Shown: positions 32,920-42,026 of the stretch, piece by piece
How the letters are laid out: each line of letters opens with the position of its first letter
Position numbering within the stretch: position 1 is the stretch's first letter
Assembly (NCBI GenBank): GCA_046566145.1
Contig: JBKHXF010000029.1
Coordinates: 1-64,000, forward strand
Origin: JBKHXF01 sp046566145
GTDB lineage: Bacteria > Actinomycetota > Nitriliruptoria > Nitriliruptorales > Nitriliruptoraceae
Length of the DNA: 64,000 nt
Direction of reading: 5' to 3'
Translations under genes and position numbers: made by a program
Notes under the pieces: generated by a model
The model's input: only the letters and a program-made list of their open reading frames with translations
What the model was told of the DNA's origin: nothing
Database searches by the model: none

Positions 32920-33440
32920 GGTGCGGTCCCTGGTCGAGGTGCGGCGGCAGCGTAGGCGTCGACGAACCGGGCGAGCAGCCCGGCGTCGACGTCCGGTCGG
33001 ACGAGCCGTCGCCCCCACGCCGTCGCCACGACGGCGCTCGTGAGGTCGGGGTTGGGCGCGACCACCACCTCGTCCGGGGCGGCCAGGACGAGCCGCTCCA
33101 GCGCCGCCACCTCGGCGGCGTCCACGTCGACGGGTCGGTACTGCACGAGCGCCCGGCCGACCGCGAGGGTCGCGACCTGGTCGGCCGGGTCGACGGGACC
33201 GGAGCGGACGCCGCAGACGGGCCGGCCGTCGTCGGGGTCCCCCGACGACGGCGCCGGCGGCTGCGTGGCACCCGGCGGCGGGTCGCCCGCGGGCTCGTCC
33301 ACGACCAGGCCGCTGACCGCCGCCCGCGACGCCGTCCCCGGGGCCGCGCGTCCGAGGAGCAGGCCGGAGGACAGCCCCAGCAGGGCCACGGCGAGCACGG
33401 CCCCCGCCCACCACCGCAGGCGCGCCGCCCAGGCTGGCAT
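32874..33440 (-). CDS. DUF3105-like membrane-anchored protein
   Basis: A 188-residue protein with one N-terminal membrane helix (WWAGAVLAVALLGLSSGLLLG), a Pro/Gly-rich linker, and an extracytoplasmic domain. VQYRPVDVDAAEVAALERLV, EVVVAPNPDLTSAVVATAWGRRL and LLARFVDAYA match the DUF3105 pattern, although its usual histidines are not obvious. Its ATG shares three bases of the palindrome CATG with a possible start of the divergent macro-domain gene. Function unknown. Confidence 0.7.
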   Translation of the reverse strand: MPAWAARLRWWAGAVLAVALLGLSSGLLLGRAAPGTASRAAVSGLVVDEPAGDPPPGATQPPAPSSGDPDDGRPVCGVRSGPVDPADQVATLAVGRALVQYRPVDVDAAEVAALERLVLAAPDEVVVAPNPDLTSAVVATAWGRRLVRPDVDAGLLARFVDAYAAAAPRPGTAPCSPSPPPPSPATTP

Positions 33441-33516
33441 GCTGTCCCTCGTCGTCCGGCAGGGCCGGACGGTAGCCGGGCACCCGATCGTGCCCTCGAC
33501 GGACGCGGAGGCCGCG

Positions 33517-34050
33517 GTGGTGGACGGCGACGGGCTCGACCTGCAGGTGGTCGTCGGCGACCTGACCCGGGAGACCACCGACGTGATCGTCAACGCGGCG
33601 AACGTGCACCTGCGCCACGGCGGCGGTGTGGCCGGGGCCCTGTCGCGCGCCGGCGGCCCCGCGGTGCAGGCCGAGTCGAACGCCTGGGTCGCCACCCACG
33701 GGCCGCTGCGCGACGGGAGGGCGGCGGTGACGACCGCCGGGACGCTCGCCGCGGGGCACCTCGTCCACGTCGCCGGACCCGTGTACGAGGCCGACCGGGA
33801 CGACAACGCCGAGCGCCTCGCCCTTGCCGTCACGACCGCCCTCGACGCGGCAGCGGACCTCGGCGCGACCAGCGTCGCGCTGCCGTTGCTCTCCGCCGGC
33901 ATCTACGGCTACCCCCGGGCCGAGGCCGCGGCGGTCCTCGTCCGGGCGGTGCGGCGCTGGGGCGCCGACCACCCCGACGCCTCGCTTGGCGTCGTCCGCG
34001 TCGTCGTGCTCGACGAGGGCGCCGCCGACGACGTGCGGGCGGCAACGTGA
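33517..34050 (+). CDS. Macro domain (ADP-ribose-binding) protein
   Basis: A 177-residue macro domain. Seen: VVVGDLTRETTDVIVNAANVHLRHGGGVAGAL, the hallmark ADP-ribose pocket with NAAN and GGGV, and LPLLSAGIYGYPRAEAA. Members bind or hydrolyse ADP-ribose derivatives such as O-acetyl-ADP-ribose. Start GTG 33517 has GGAGG five bases upstream and fits the family; ATG 33439 would add 26 poorly conserved residues. Ends in GTGA overlapping the DUF488 gene. Confidence 0.85.
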   Translation: MVDGDGLDLQVVVGDLTRETTDVIVNAANVHLRHGGGVAGALSRAGGPAVQAESNAWVATHGPLRDGRAAVTTAGTLAAGHLVHVAGPVYEADRDDNAERLALAVTTALDAAADLGATSVALPLLSAGIYGYPRAEAAAVLVRAVRRWGADHPDASLGVVRVVVLDEGAADDVRAAT

Positions 34051-34601
34051 GCCGGTCCTCCGGACCCACGCTGCACACGATCGGCCACGGCGGGACCCCG
34101 GCGGCGCGCTTCGCCGCCGTCCTGCACGACGCCGGCGTCGAGGTGCTCGTCGACGTGCGCCGCTACCCGGGCAGCACCCGGGTGGTGCAGTTCCGGCGGG
34201 ACCAGCTGGACCTGTGGCTGCCCGAGCACGGCCTCGAGCACGTGCACGAGGGCACGGAGCTCGGCGGGATGCTGACCGTGCCGCCGGAGCACGACCACGC
34301 CGCGCTGGTCGGCACGGGGCTCGAGGGCTACCCCGACCACCTGACGACGCCGCCGGCGCGGGCCGCCCTCGACCGGGTCGTCGAGCTGGCAGCCCACCGC
34401 CCGGTCGCGTTGCTGTGCGTGGAGACGGACTGGCGGTCCTGCCACCGCCGGCTGCTCGCCGACCGTCTCGTGGCGTTCCACGGGGCGACGGTGCGGCACC
34501 TGTCGACCGCCGGCGTGGAGGAGCACACGCTGGGCGAGGAGGTCCGTGTCGACGGGGACCGGCTGGTCTACGACGTCGGGGTCGACCGCCCGCTGTTCTG
34601 A
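34047..34601 (+). CDS. DUF488 family protein
   Basis: A 184-residue protein of the DUF488 family: LHTIGHGGTPAARFAAVLHDAGVEVLVDVRRYPGS near the start and VALLCVETDWRSCHRRLLADRL near the end, with the conserved Cys/Glu and CHR motif. Biochemical role unknown for the family. Its GTG overlaps the macro-domain stop by four bases, so the two are made together. Its end overlaps the converging glycosyltransferase by 34 bases. Confidence 0.85.
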   Translation: MSRSSGPTLHTIGHGGTPAARFAAVLHDAGVEVLVDVRRYPGSTRVVQFRRDQLDLWLPEHGLEHVHEGTELGGMLTVPPEHDHAALVGTGLEGYPDHLTTPPARAALDRVVELAAHRPVALLCVETDWRSCHRRLLADRLVAFHGATVRHLSTAGVEEHTLGEEVRVDGDRLVYDVGVDRPLF

Positions 34602-35866
34602 ACCGATGTGGACGGGACGGCGGGGGCCGCCGCGGGGCCCGGCACGATCGGCGCCGGGGGTGGCAGCGGGCCGCCGGCGCGGGACCGCCCGTCGAGGACG
34701 GCGCCGGGTGCCCTCCGGGCCAGGACCGCCTCGACGAGCCCCGCCGCGTGGTCGGGGCCGAGGTGCGCCGCGCCGGCGGCCGCGTCCCGTGCGGCCGCAC
34801 GGTGGCGCGCATCGGCCAGCACCCGGACCACGGTCCGCCGGAGACGGCCCGGGGTGCACCGCGATGGGGACAGCCGGCGCCCGAGGCCGGCCTGCGCCAC
34901 CCGGCCGGCCGTCTCGCGCTGGTCCCCGTGCCACGGGACCACCACCAGCGGCACCCCGCGCACGAGCGCCTTCGCGGTCGAGCCGCCACCTCCGGGGGTG
35001 ACGGCGACGTCGGCGACGTCGAACAGGGGGCCGTGGGGCGCCCGGCCGACGACCGCGCCGGGCCAGGCCTCGAGGTCGGTGCGGGCCGTGGTGACCACGA
35101 CGCGCAGCCCAGTGTGCCGCAGGGCCCGGAGGGCGACCTCGCCGAGCGACCAGTCGACCCGGGACGCCGTGGAGTCGGTGACGACGACCAGCGGGGCGTC
35201 GCCGGGCGGGGGCTCGAGCGGGGGCAGGAGCGGGTCGACGTCCAGCGCGCCGACGACGTGGGCGTCGGGCGGCCAGTCCGCCCGCGGCGGCTCCAGCGCC
35301 GGCACGGTCGCGAGGAGGCGCAGCACGGGCCCTCCCGCCGCGGGCAGCCCCAGCCGGCGGCGGGCGGCCCGCTCCTGCTCCCGCCCCGACGCCCGCGACG
35401 CCTCCTGCTGCAGGCGGATGCGGCCGTCGTCCCATGCCCGCCACGGGGTCCGCGCCGGCGGTCGGCCGAGACCGATCGGTGGCAGGTGCCGTGACGGCTC
35501 CGTGGTGTGGTGCGGCGAGAGCTCCACCCACGGGACGCCGAGCACCTCGGCCGCGAACCCGCCGACCCGCGTCAGCACGTCGCCGACGACGAGCTCGGGG
35601 CGGACCCGGTCGCGCAGCAGCGCCACCAGCGCCGGGGTCATCGCGGCGGCCCGCTCCCACAGCAGCACACCGAGGTCGTCGGCGCCGGGGCCGGCGAGCC
35701 CCGGCAGCTCGAGGAACCGCAGGTGGTGTGCGGCGGCCGCCGGCGCGTGGGCCCGTCCGGTGAGCAGCGTCACGTCGTGCCCTCGCGCGGCGAGCGCCGA
35801 GCCCAGCGCGACGCACGGCAGCGCGTGGCCCGCGTCGGGGCCGGCGACGAGCGCGATGCGGCTCAC
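34568..35866 (-). CDS. GT1/MGT-type glycosyltransferase
   Basis: A 432-residue GT-B enzyme of the UDP-glycosyltransferase type. N-terminal Rossmann start SRIALVAGPDAGHALPCVALGSALAARGHDV; C-terminal donor-site signature DVAVTPGGGGSTAKALVRGVPLVVVPWHGDQRETAG. A Pro/Ala-rich tail of about 45 residues follows. Acceptor unknown, likely a lipid or small molecule. GTG start with GGGAGG, overlapping the DUF429 stop by four bases. Confidence 0.87.
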   Translation of the reverse strand: MSRIALVAGPDAGHALPCVALGSALAARGHDVTLLTGRAHAPAAAAHHLRFLELPGLAGPGADDLGVLLWERAAAMTPALVALLRDRVRPELVVGDVLTRVGGFAAEVLGVPWVELSPHHTTEPSRHLPPIGLGRPPARTPWRAWDDGRIRLQQEASRASGREQERAARRRLGLPAAGGPVLRLLATVPALEPPRADWPPDAHVVGALDVDPLLPPLEPPPGDAPLVVVTDSTASRVDWSLGEVALRALRHTGLRVVVTTARTDLEAWPGAVVGRAPHGPLFDVADVAVTPGGGGSTAKALVRGVPLVVVPWHGDQRETAGRVAQAGLGRRLSPSRCTPGRLRRTVVRVLADARHRAAARDAAAGAAHLGPDHAAGLVEAVLARRAPGAVLDGRSRAGGPLPPPAPIVPGPAAAPAVPSTSVQNSGRSTPTS

Positions 35867-36639
35867 GCCTCCCCCCCGGCGGCGAGGCAGGGGCTGGTGC
35901 GTGGCGAGCCGGGCAGCACGATCGCGCCGCGTCCGACCTCGCCGGCGACGTCGCAGCCGCCCGGGTCCCGGTCCCACAGGGCGGCGACGTGGACGCACAC
36001 GTGGGCGTCGAGTTCGTCCTCGACCCGGCCGAGCGCCGCCCTGGTCGGCGCGGACGCCACCGCCTCGCGCAGGGCGGCCCAGCGGGGGCCGGCCAGCACG
36101 TCGGTCGGCACCTCGTGGGCGGCCAGCGTCTCGAGGTGGTCGCACAGCGCCGAGAGGGCGGCGCGGCGCGTCTCGAGGTCGCGGCCGGTACGTGCCTTGT
36201 AGGGCAGGACCCGCTCGAGACCGAACAGCGCGATCGTGGCGGCGTGCGGGTAGACCTCCACGGCCTCGCGGTCGGGCCGCCCGTCGGACGAGGCGGGGTC
36301 GACCGGGCCGACCTCGCACCCCAGTCGGGCCGCCAGCCGGGCGGCCCGCGGGTCGGCGAGCCACGGGATCGACCGGTTGGCGGGGTAGGCACCGGCGTCG
36401 TGGCGCCCGAAGCAGCGGGAGACCTGGGCGTCGCAGTCGCGACGCCCGGTCTCGTTGGGCACCTCGATGGGGGCGTCGAAGGCGATGACCGCGGGACCGT
36501 CGGGGACGAGGGCGACGAGGGCGTCGTCGGTCACGACGGTGGCGCTGGTGACGACCGCACCGTCCACGGCCACGACCACGCCGGAGGCGCTCCGGTCCCC
36601 CCAGGCGAGGTCGATGCCCACGTGCACGCGCTCAGGCAC
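35863..36639 (-). CDS. DUF429 family protein
   Basis: A 258-residue protein beginning VHVGIDLAWGDRSASGVVVAVDG, an RNase-H-like first strand, with VIAFDAPIEVPN and EVYPHAATIALFGL typical of DUF429 (predicted nuclease-like fold). The start is uncertain: GTG 36639 lies eight bases inside the upstream Rieske gene, GTG 36675 would add 12 residues. Overlaps the glycosyltransferase at the other end, so the three genes form one operon. Confidence 0.75.
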   Translation of the reverse strand: MPERVHVGIDLAWGDRSASGVVVAVDGAVVTSATVVTDDALVALVPDGPAVIAFDAPIEVPNETGRRDCDAQVSRCFGRHDAGAYPANRSIPWLADPRAARLAARLGCEVGPVDPASSDGRPDREAVEVYPHAATIALFGLERVLPYKARTGRDLETRRAALSALCDHLETLAAHEVPTDVLAGPRWAALREAVASAPTRAALGRVEDELDAHVCVHVAALWDRDPGGCDVAGEVGRGAIVLPGSPRTSPCLAAGGEA

Positions 36640-36970
36640 GGGCAGGTCCACGAGCGGGCCCGACCCAGACCTCACCGTCGCGCACGCGGACCTCGTGGGG
36701 GGTCAGCGGGGCGGTCAGGTCCGGCTCCGGCGCGACGTTGCGTCCCGTGTCGCAGGCGTAGGCGTAGCGGTGGTGGGAGCACGTCAGCGTCCCGTCGGCG
36801 ACGTCGCCGTCCGACAGGGGCTGCCCCAGGTGGGGGCAGCGGTTCGCGAACGCCCGGACGGCGCCGTCCCCGGGCTGCACCACGACCACCTCGCTGCCGT
36901 CCGGGAGCGCACGCCGCAGGGGCCCAGCGCCCAGCTCGGCGATGCTCGCGACCCTCGTGAACCCGTCCAC
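36632..36970 (-). CDS. Stand-alone Rieske [2Fe-2S] ferredoxin-like protein, leaderless
   Basis: A 112-residue soluble Rieske protein. Cluster motif 1 is CPHLGQPL and motif 2 is CSHHRYAY, the CxH and CxxH ligand pairs. This resembles nitrite-reductase small subunit or dioxygenase ferredoxins and would carry electrons to an unidentified partner. GTG 36970 sits seven bases after a TACCTT -10 box, so the mRNA is probably leaderless; an in-frame TTG three codons upstream would lie between the -10 box and the predicted transcript start. Confidence 0.83.
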   Translation of the reverse strand: MDGFTRVASIAELGAGPLRRALPDGSEVVVVQPGDGAVRAFANRCPHLGQPLSDGDVADGTLTCSHHRYAYACDTGRNVAPEPDLTAPLTPHEVRVRDGEVWVGPARGPARA

Positions 36971-36977
36971 GGCCTGC

Positions 36978-36983
36978 AAGGTA
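36978..36983 (-). promoter_or_regulatory. -10 hexamer of leaderless promoter for the Rieske operon
   Basis: TACCTT on the minus strand ends exactly seven bases before GTG 36970. No ribosome site intervenes. Confidence 0.5.
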
Positions 36984-37006
36984 CGTCGGCGGGCGACGCG
37001 TCCGGG

Positions 37007-37948
37007 TCAGACGTCGTCGAGCAGCGCGTCCCGCCAGCCGGCGAGCCGGGACGCCGCCCGCGGGTCGGCGACCCGCAGGCTGACCTCGACCGCATCGGGG
37101 TCGGGGGCCGTGCGCCACCGCGTGGTCGCGACCCGCTCCGCCGGGATGCCGAGCTGGTCGGCGACCGCGTGGGCCTCCACGTCGGCGGCCAGCACCGGCG
37201 CGAGCCGGAGCAGCACCCGCAGCCGGTCGTCCGGCAGGTCGAGCTCGGTCCGCAGCCAGCGGGCCACCCGGACCGCGACCGCCCGGTCGCGTGTCACCAG
37301 GGTGGCCGCGTGCGGCGTCACCTCGACGAGCGAGGCGACGAGCCCGAGCCCGGCCGCGAACCGGTGGTCGCCCTCGAGCCGGCCGGCCGCCTCCTGCCGG
37401 GCCTCGTCGCGCCACTCGGCCGCGCGCGCCTCGGCCTCGGCCCTGGCGAGCGCCAGCTCGGCGTCGGGGTCGCCGGCACCCGCGGGCACCGGGGTGAGCC
37501 GGCGCCGGCGCGCCGACGCGACCGGGGCGACCTCGTCGACCCAGGCCCGGACGGCGAGCACGTCGACCGCGAGCTCCTCCGCGATCGCGTCGACGCCGAC
37601 GCCGGCGCGGCGGAGGGCCCGGGCCCGCGCCGCCCGGGTGTCGGTCGGGTCGTCGAGGTCGACGGGCTCACCGGCGCGCCGCCCGTGGACCACCGCGAGG
37701 TCCGGCAGCGACGCCGGCGCCACGGTGCGCCGTGCCCGGGCGGTGAGCCGGAACGGGATCGGCTCGTCCTCGTCGAAGGGCAGGCCGACCTGCTCGGCGA
37801 CCGTCGGCACGCCGGGCACGGCGTGCTCGTGGCCGTCGGCGGCGCCACCAGGGGCGGCGGGGGCCGCCCGACCGGTCAGGTCACGGTCGCTGAGGTCACG
37901 GCTGCTGAGGTCACGGCTGCTGAGGTCACGGGGGGTCTCGTCGCGCAT
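37007..37948 (-). CDS. HTH protein with C-terminal LAGLIDADG-like domain
   Basis: A 313-residue protein. N-terminus is a repetitive SRDLS tract (residues 6-24). A helix-turn-helix follows around 108-140 (RALRRAGVGVDAIAEELAVDVLAVRAWVDEV). After a charged helix, residues 190-313 (GLGLVASLVEVTPHAATLVTRDRAVAVRVARWL and LPDDRLRVLLRLAPVLAADVEAHAVADQLG) follow the spacing of actinobacterial HTH proteins whose C-terminal half is a degenerate homing-endonuclease-like fold. The catalytic acidic residues of true nucleases are not apparent. Probably a DNA-binding regulator. ATG with GAGGAGG upstream. Confidence 0.6.
   Translation of the reverse strand: MRDETPRDLSSRDLSSRDLSDRDLTGRAAPAAPGGAADGHEHAVPGVPTVAEQVGLPFDEDEPIPFRLTARARRTVAPASLPDLAVVHGRRAGEPVDLDDPTDTRAARARALRRAGVGVDAIAEELAVDVLAVRAWVDEVAPVASARRRRLTPVPAGAGDPDAELALARAEAEARAAEWRDEARQEAAGRLEGDHRFAAGLGLVASLVEVTPHAATLVTRDRAVAVRVARWLRTELDLPDDRLRVLLRLAPVLAADVEAHAVADQLGIPAERVATTRWRTAPDPDAVEVSLRVADPRAASRLAGWRDALLDDV
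37878..37931. repeat. 15-bp tandem repeat coding SRDLS units
   Basis: Unit aggtcacggctgctg begins at 37878, 37893, 37908 and, partially, 37923. It is in frame and encodes repeated (S/D)RDLS on the minus strand. Confidence 0.8.
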
Positions 37949-37972
37949 GGCGGTCCTCCTCCATCGACCTCC

Positions 37973-37978
37973 ACGCTA
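37973..37978 (-). promoter_or_regulatory. -10 hexamer for the HTH protein gene
   Basis: TAGCGT on the minus strand, 24 bases before ATG 37948, with the ribosome site in between. Beyond it, 37979-38186 shows no gene. Confidence 0.4.
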
Positions 37979-38186
37979 CGGCGGGGGTGTGACACGGCTG
38001 CCCGGACGCCCCCGGCCAACGGCGCACGCGGCCACGTGGCCAGCCGGCCGACCGGGAGACGGACCGGCACCTCCCCGTCGACCACCTGTCCGACCGGCCC
38101 ACGGTGCCGCTGGCCCCGGTGCACCCATCCGGCGACACCACCGATCGACGCACACCCCCCGACCGGCTCGCACGGCCGACCGAGGC

Positions 38187-39404
<1,218 letters not shown>

Positions 39405-39452
39405 CGCCACCTCCCCGTCTCGAGCGATCGGCCCACCACGCAGGCGGTGCTC

Positions 39453-39458
39453 AGGCTA
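39453..39458 (-). promoter_or_regulatory. -10 hexamer for rpoD
   Basis: TAGCCT on the minus strand, 48 bases before the rpoD GTG, in the 173-base gap between dnaG and rpoD. Confidence 0.4.
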
Positions 39459-39577
39459 ACCACCCCGCGCGCCGCGCGACGGCGGTCCGGGGTGGCGCGA
39501 GCAGGTCGCGCGACCGACGCGCGAGGCGTCCGCGACGGCGCCACCGGTCCGTTCTGCCCGTTCCCGCGGCGTGGCCG

Positions 39578-41482
39578 TCAGCCGGTCGCCTCGTCGACGT
39601 CGAAGGACGTCAGCGTCCGCCGGCGCTGCTCGAGGTCGGCGAGCGTCCGGGTCAGCTCGATCACCCGGTCGGCGGCCGTCGACATGTTGATCCGCTCGAG
39701 CTCCTCGCGTGCGGCGCGGACCTGCGCGTCGATCCGGTCGGCGAGCATCGCCCGCATCCGCTGCGAGGTCGCCACGCGCGAGTCCTCCACGTCGGGCTCC
39801 TCGAACGCGACGCGCTGCACCACCCCGCGGACCTCGTCGTCGGGGCAGGCGGCGAGGACGGCGTCGAGCGGCGCGCCGGCGCCCCCACCCGCGAGCAGCG
39901 CGACGTACAGGGCGCGGGCGCGCGGATGGGCGAAGTCGGCCGCCGTGAGCTCGTCCCACTCGGGCCCGAGCAGGTCGGGGGCCTGCAGCGCCACCCGGAG
40001 CACGGCCCGCTCCCGCTCGGCGCGGGCCCGGGTCACGTCGGCCCGCACCACGCCACCGCCGGCGTGGCCGGTGCGCCGCCCGACGGTGGCGACCCCGGTG
40101 TGCGCGTCGACCTGCACGCCGAGCCGCGCGGCGGAGCGGGCCACGAACTCCGGCGCGACCCCGAGGACGTCGGCGACCTCGCGGCGGGCGTACATCCGGC
40201 GCAGGTCCGGGTCGGTCTCGTCCCCGAGCAGCAGCAGCGCCTCCCGCATCACCGCGATGCGCCCCTCCTCGCTCGAGGTGTCCCCGGCAGCGATGGTGTT
40301 GCGGACCAGGAACGGAACCACGTCCGGTGCCGACTCGATCGCGGCCCGCAACCCCTCGACGCCCTCGGCGCGCACGTGGTCGGCCGGGTCGCGCCCGTCG
40401 GGCAGCACCAGCACGCGCAGGGTGAAGTGGTGGGTCTCCCCCGGCTTCAGGGCCTGCTGCCCGGACAGCTCCGCCTCGACCTCCCGCGCCGCCTCCCACG
40501 CCCGGTGCGCCGCCTTCACGCCGGCGGCGTCCGAGTCGAACGCGAGCACGACCCGCCGGGCGTAGCGGGCGAGCATCCGGAAGTGGTCGGCCCCGACGGC
40601 CGTGCCGCAGGTCGCCACGGCGTTGGCGTACCCGGCCTGGTGCAGCGCCATGACGTCGGTGTAGCCCTCGCAGACGAGCACCTCCTCGGTGCGGACGACC
40701 TCGGGGCGGGCCTCGTGCAGGCCGTAGAGCACCTTGTGCTTGTGGTAGAGCCGGTACTCGGGCGAGTTGAGGTACTTGGGCGGGTCGAAGTTGCCGTAGT
40801 CGAGGCCGGGCAGGATCCGACCTCCGAAGCCGATCGGGTCGCCGGAGAGGTCGCGCACCGGGAAGATCAGCCGACCACGGAAGGTGTCACGCAGCCCGCC
40901 GCGGTCGTTGGTGCGCGCCAGCACCGTGCCGAGCACGTCCTCGCGGCTGAAGCCCCGCTCCACGGTCAGGTGGCGCGAGAGCGCGTCCCACGCGTCGGGC
41001 GCGAACCCCAGCGCGAAGCGCTCGGCGTCGTCGCGGCCGAAGCCACGCTCCTTGAGGTAGTCGCGGGCGACGCGCCCGGGCTCGGCGTAGAGCTGGGCGC
41101 GGAACCACTCGAGCGCCGCGGTGGTGACCGCGACCATCCGCGACCGCTCGCCGAGGGCGAGCTTCTCCCGCGCGGACATCTCCTCGTAGCGGAGGCTGAA
41201 GCCGGTGCGGCGGGCGAGCTGCTCGACCGCCTCGACGAAGTCGAGCCCCTCGACCTTCATGAGGAAGTCGTAGATGTCCCCGCCCTCGGAGCACCCGAAG
41301 CAGTAGTAGAGGTTCGTCGCCGCGTCGACGGTGAAGCTCGGGGACTTCTCCGAGTGGAAGGGGCACAGGCCCTTCCACCGCTGCCCGGCCTTCTTCAGCT
41401 TCGTGTGGTCCCCGACCACGGCGACGATGTCGGCACGCTCCCGCAGCGTGTCGATGTCGTCCTTCACGATGCGCCCGGCCAT
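39578..41482 (-). CDS. dnaG: DNA primase
   Basis: A 634-residue primase. N-terminal zinc finger CPFH...CFGC (around residues 40-64), catalytic RNAP domain with VLVCEGYTDVMALHQAG and VLAFDSDAAGVKAA (TOPRIM acidic motifs), and a C-terminal helicase-interacting region (VIELTRTLADLEQRRRTL). It synthesises primers at the replication fork. The ATG lies seven bases after TACGCT, with no ribosome site, so it appears leaderless. Confidence 0.96.
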   Translation of the reverse strand: MAGRIVKDDIDTLRERADIVAVVGDHTKLKKAGQRWKGLCPFHSEKSPSFTVDAATNLYYCFGCSEGGDIYDFLMKVEGLDFVEAVEQLARRTGFSLRYEEMSAREKLALGERSRMVAVTTAALEWFRAQLYAEPGRVARDYLKERGFGRDDAERFALGFAPDAWDALSRHLTVERGFSREDVLGTVLARTNDRGGLRDTFRGRLIFPVRDLSGDPIGFGGRILPGLDYGNFDPPKYLNSPEYRLYHKHKVLYGLHEARPEVVRTEEVLVCEGYTDVMALHQAGYANAVATCGTAVGADHFRMLARYARRVVLAFDSDAAGVKAAHRAWEAAREVEAELSGQQALKPGETHHFTLRVLVLPDGRDPADHVRAEGVEGLRAAIESAPDVVPFLVRNTIAAGDTSSEEGRIAVMREALLLLGDETDPDLRRMYARREVADVLGVAPEFVARSAARLGVQVDAHTGVATVGRRTGHAGGGVVRADVTRARAERERAVLRVALQAPDLLGPEWDELTAADFAHPRARALYVALLAGGGAGAPLDAVLAACPDDEVRGVVQRVAFEEPDVEDSRVATSQRMRAMLADRIDAQVRAAREELERINMSTAADRVIELTRTLADLEQRRRTLTSFDVDEATG

Positions 41483-41489
41483 GCGGGCG

Positions 41490-41495
41490 AGCGTA
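41490..41495 (-). promoter_or_regulatory. -10 hexamer of leaderless promoter for dnaG
   Basis: TACGCT on the minus strand, seven bases (cgcccgc) before ATG 41482. Same hexamer and spacing as iadA. Confidence 0.6.
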
Positions 41496-41513
41496 ACCCG
41501 CCGGGTGCGTCGC

Positions 41514-41948
41514 TCAGGCGGTCAGGTTCGCGTCGTCCCAGTCGGCGTCGAGGAACGACAGGAACTCGTCGATCCGCGTGACCTCCTCGGTCTCGCCGAT
41601 CTCGGCGGCGGTGTCGCGCAGCGCGGCGAGGCAGCGCAGGAACCCGCGGTTGGTCGGGTGGACCCAGCGGACCTTGCCGCTGCCACCCCAGCCCTTGCCG
41701 CGGATCGCGTCGAGCCCGCGGTGGTAGCCGACGCGGGCGTAGGCGTAGCGCTCGATCGGCTCGCGGCCGAGCGCCGCGAGCGCGGCCCAGCCGAGCAGGA
41801 ACGTCGGGTGGTCCGCGACGACGTCGCCGGCGGCGGCACGGCGGTCGTCACCGTCGAGGGCGAGCGCCGCCTCGAGGCGCTCGGCGGCGTCCGCCGGCGG
41901 CTCGTCGAGCACGACGTCGACGCGGTCGGCGATGGGGAGGTCGGCCAC
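41514..41948 (-). CDS. DUF3151 family protein
   Basis: A 144-residue soluble protein matching the actinobacterial DUF3151 family: VVADHPTFLLGWAALAALG, EPIERYAYARVGYHRGLDAIRGKGWGGSGKVRWVHPTNRGFLRCL, EEVTRIDEFLSFLDADW. Function unknown; TPR-like helical. GTG start with GGAG five bases upstream. Next to dnaG, but dnaG appears to have its own leaderless promoter. Confidence 0.88.
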   Translation of the reverse strand: MADLPIADRVDVVLDEPPADAAERLEAALALDGDDRRAAAGDVVADHPTFLLGWAALAALGREPIERYAYARVGYHRGLDAIRGKGWGGSGKVRWVHPTNRGFLRCLAALRDTAAEIGETEEVTRIDEFLSFLDADWDDANLTA

Positions 41949-41977
41949 GGGGGCTCCGTTCGGGCGAGGGGCGGCCG

Positions 41978-41987
41978 ACGCTACCGT
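41978..41987. promoter_or_regulatory. Interlocked bidirectional -10 boxes
   Basis: The sequence acgctaccgt carries TACCGT on the plus strand (41982-41987) and TAGCGT on the minus strand (41978-41983), sharing the central TA. Predicted leaders are about 33 bases for the M61 peptidase and 23 for the DUF3151 gene. Confidence 0.55.
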
Positions 41988-42026
41988 CCGGCCCGACCCC
42001 CCGGCCGACCGACCCGGAGCGCCCCG

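Noticed and set aside
36971..36979. TTG 36979 as start of the Rieske gene
   Set aside because: It lies next to the -10 box, upstream of the predicted transcript start; GTG 36970 fits leaderless initiation.
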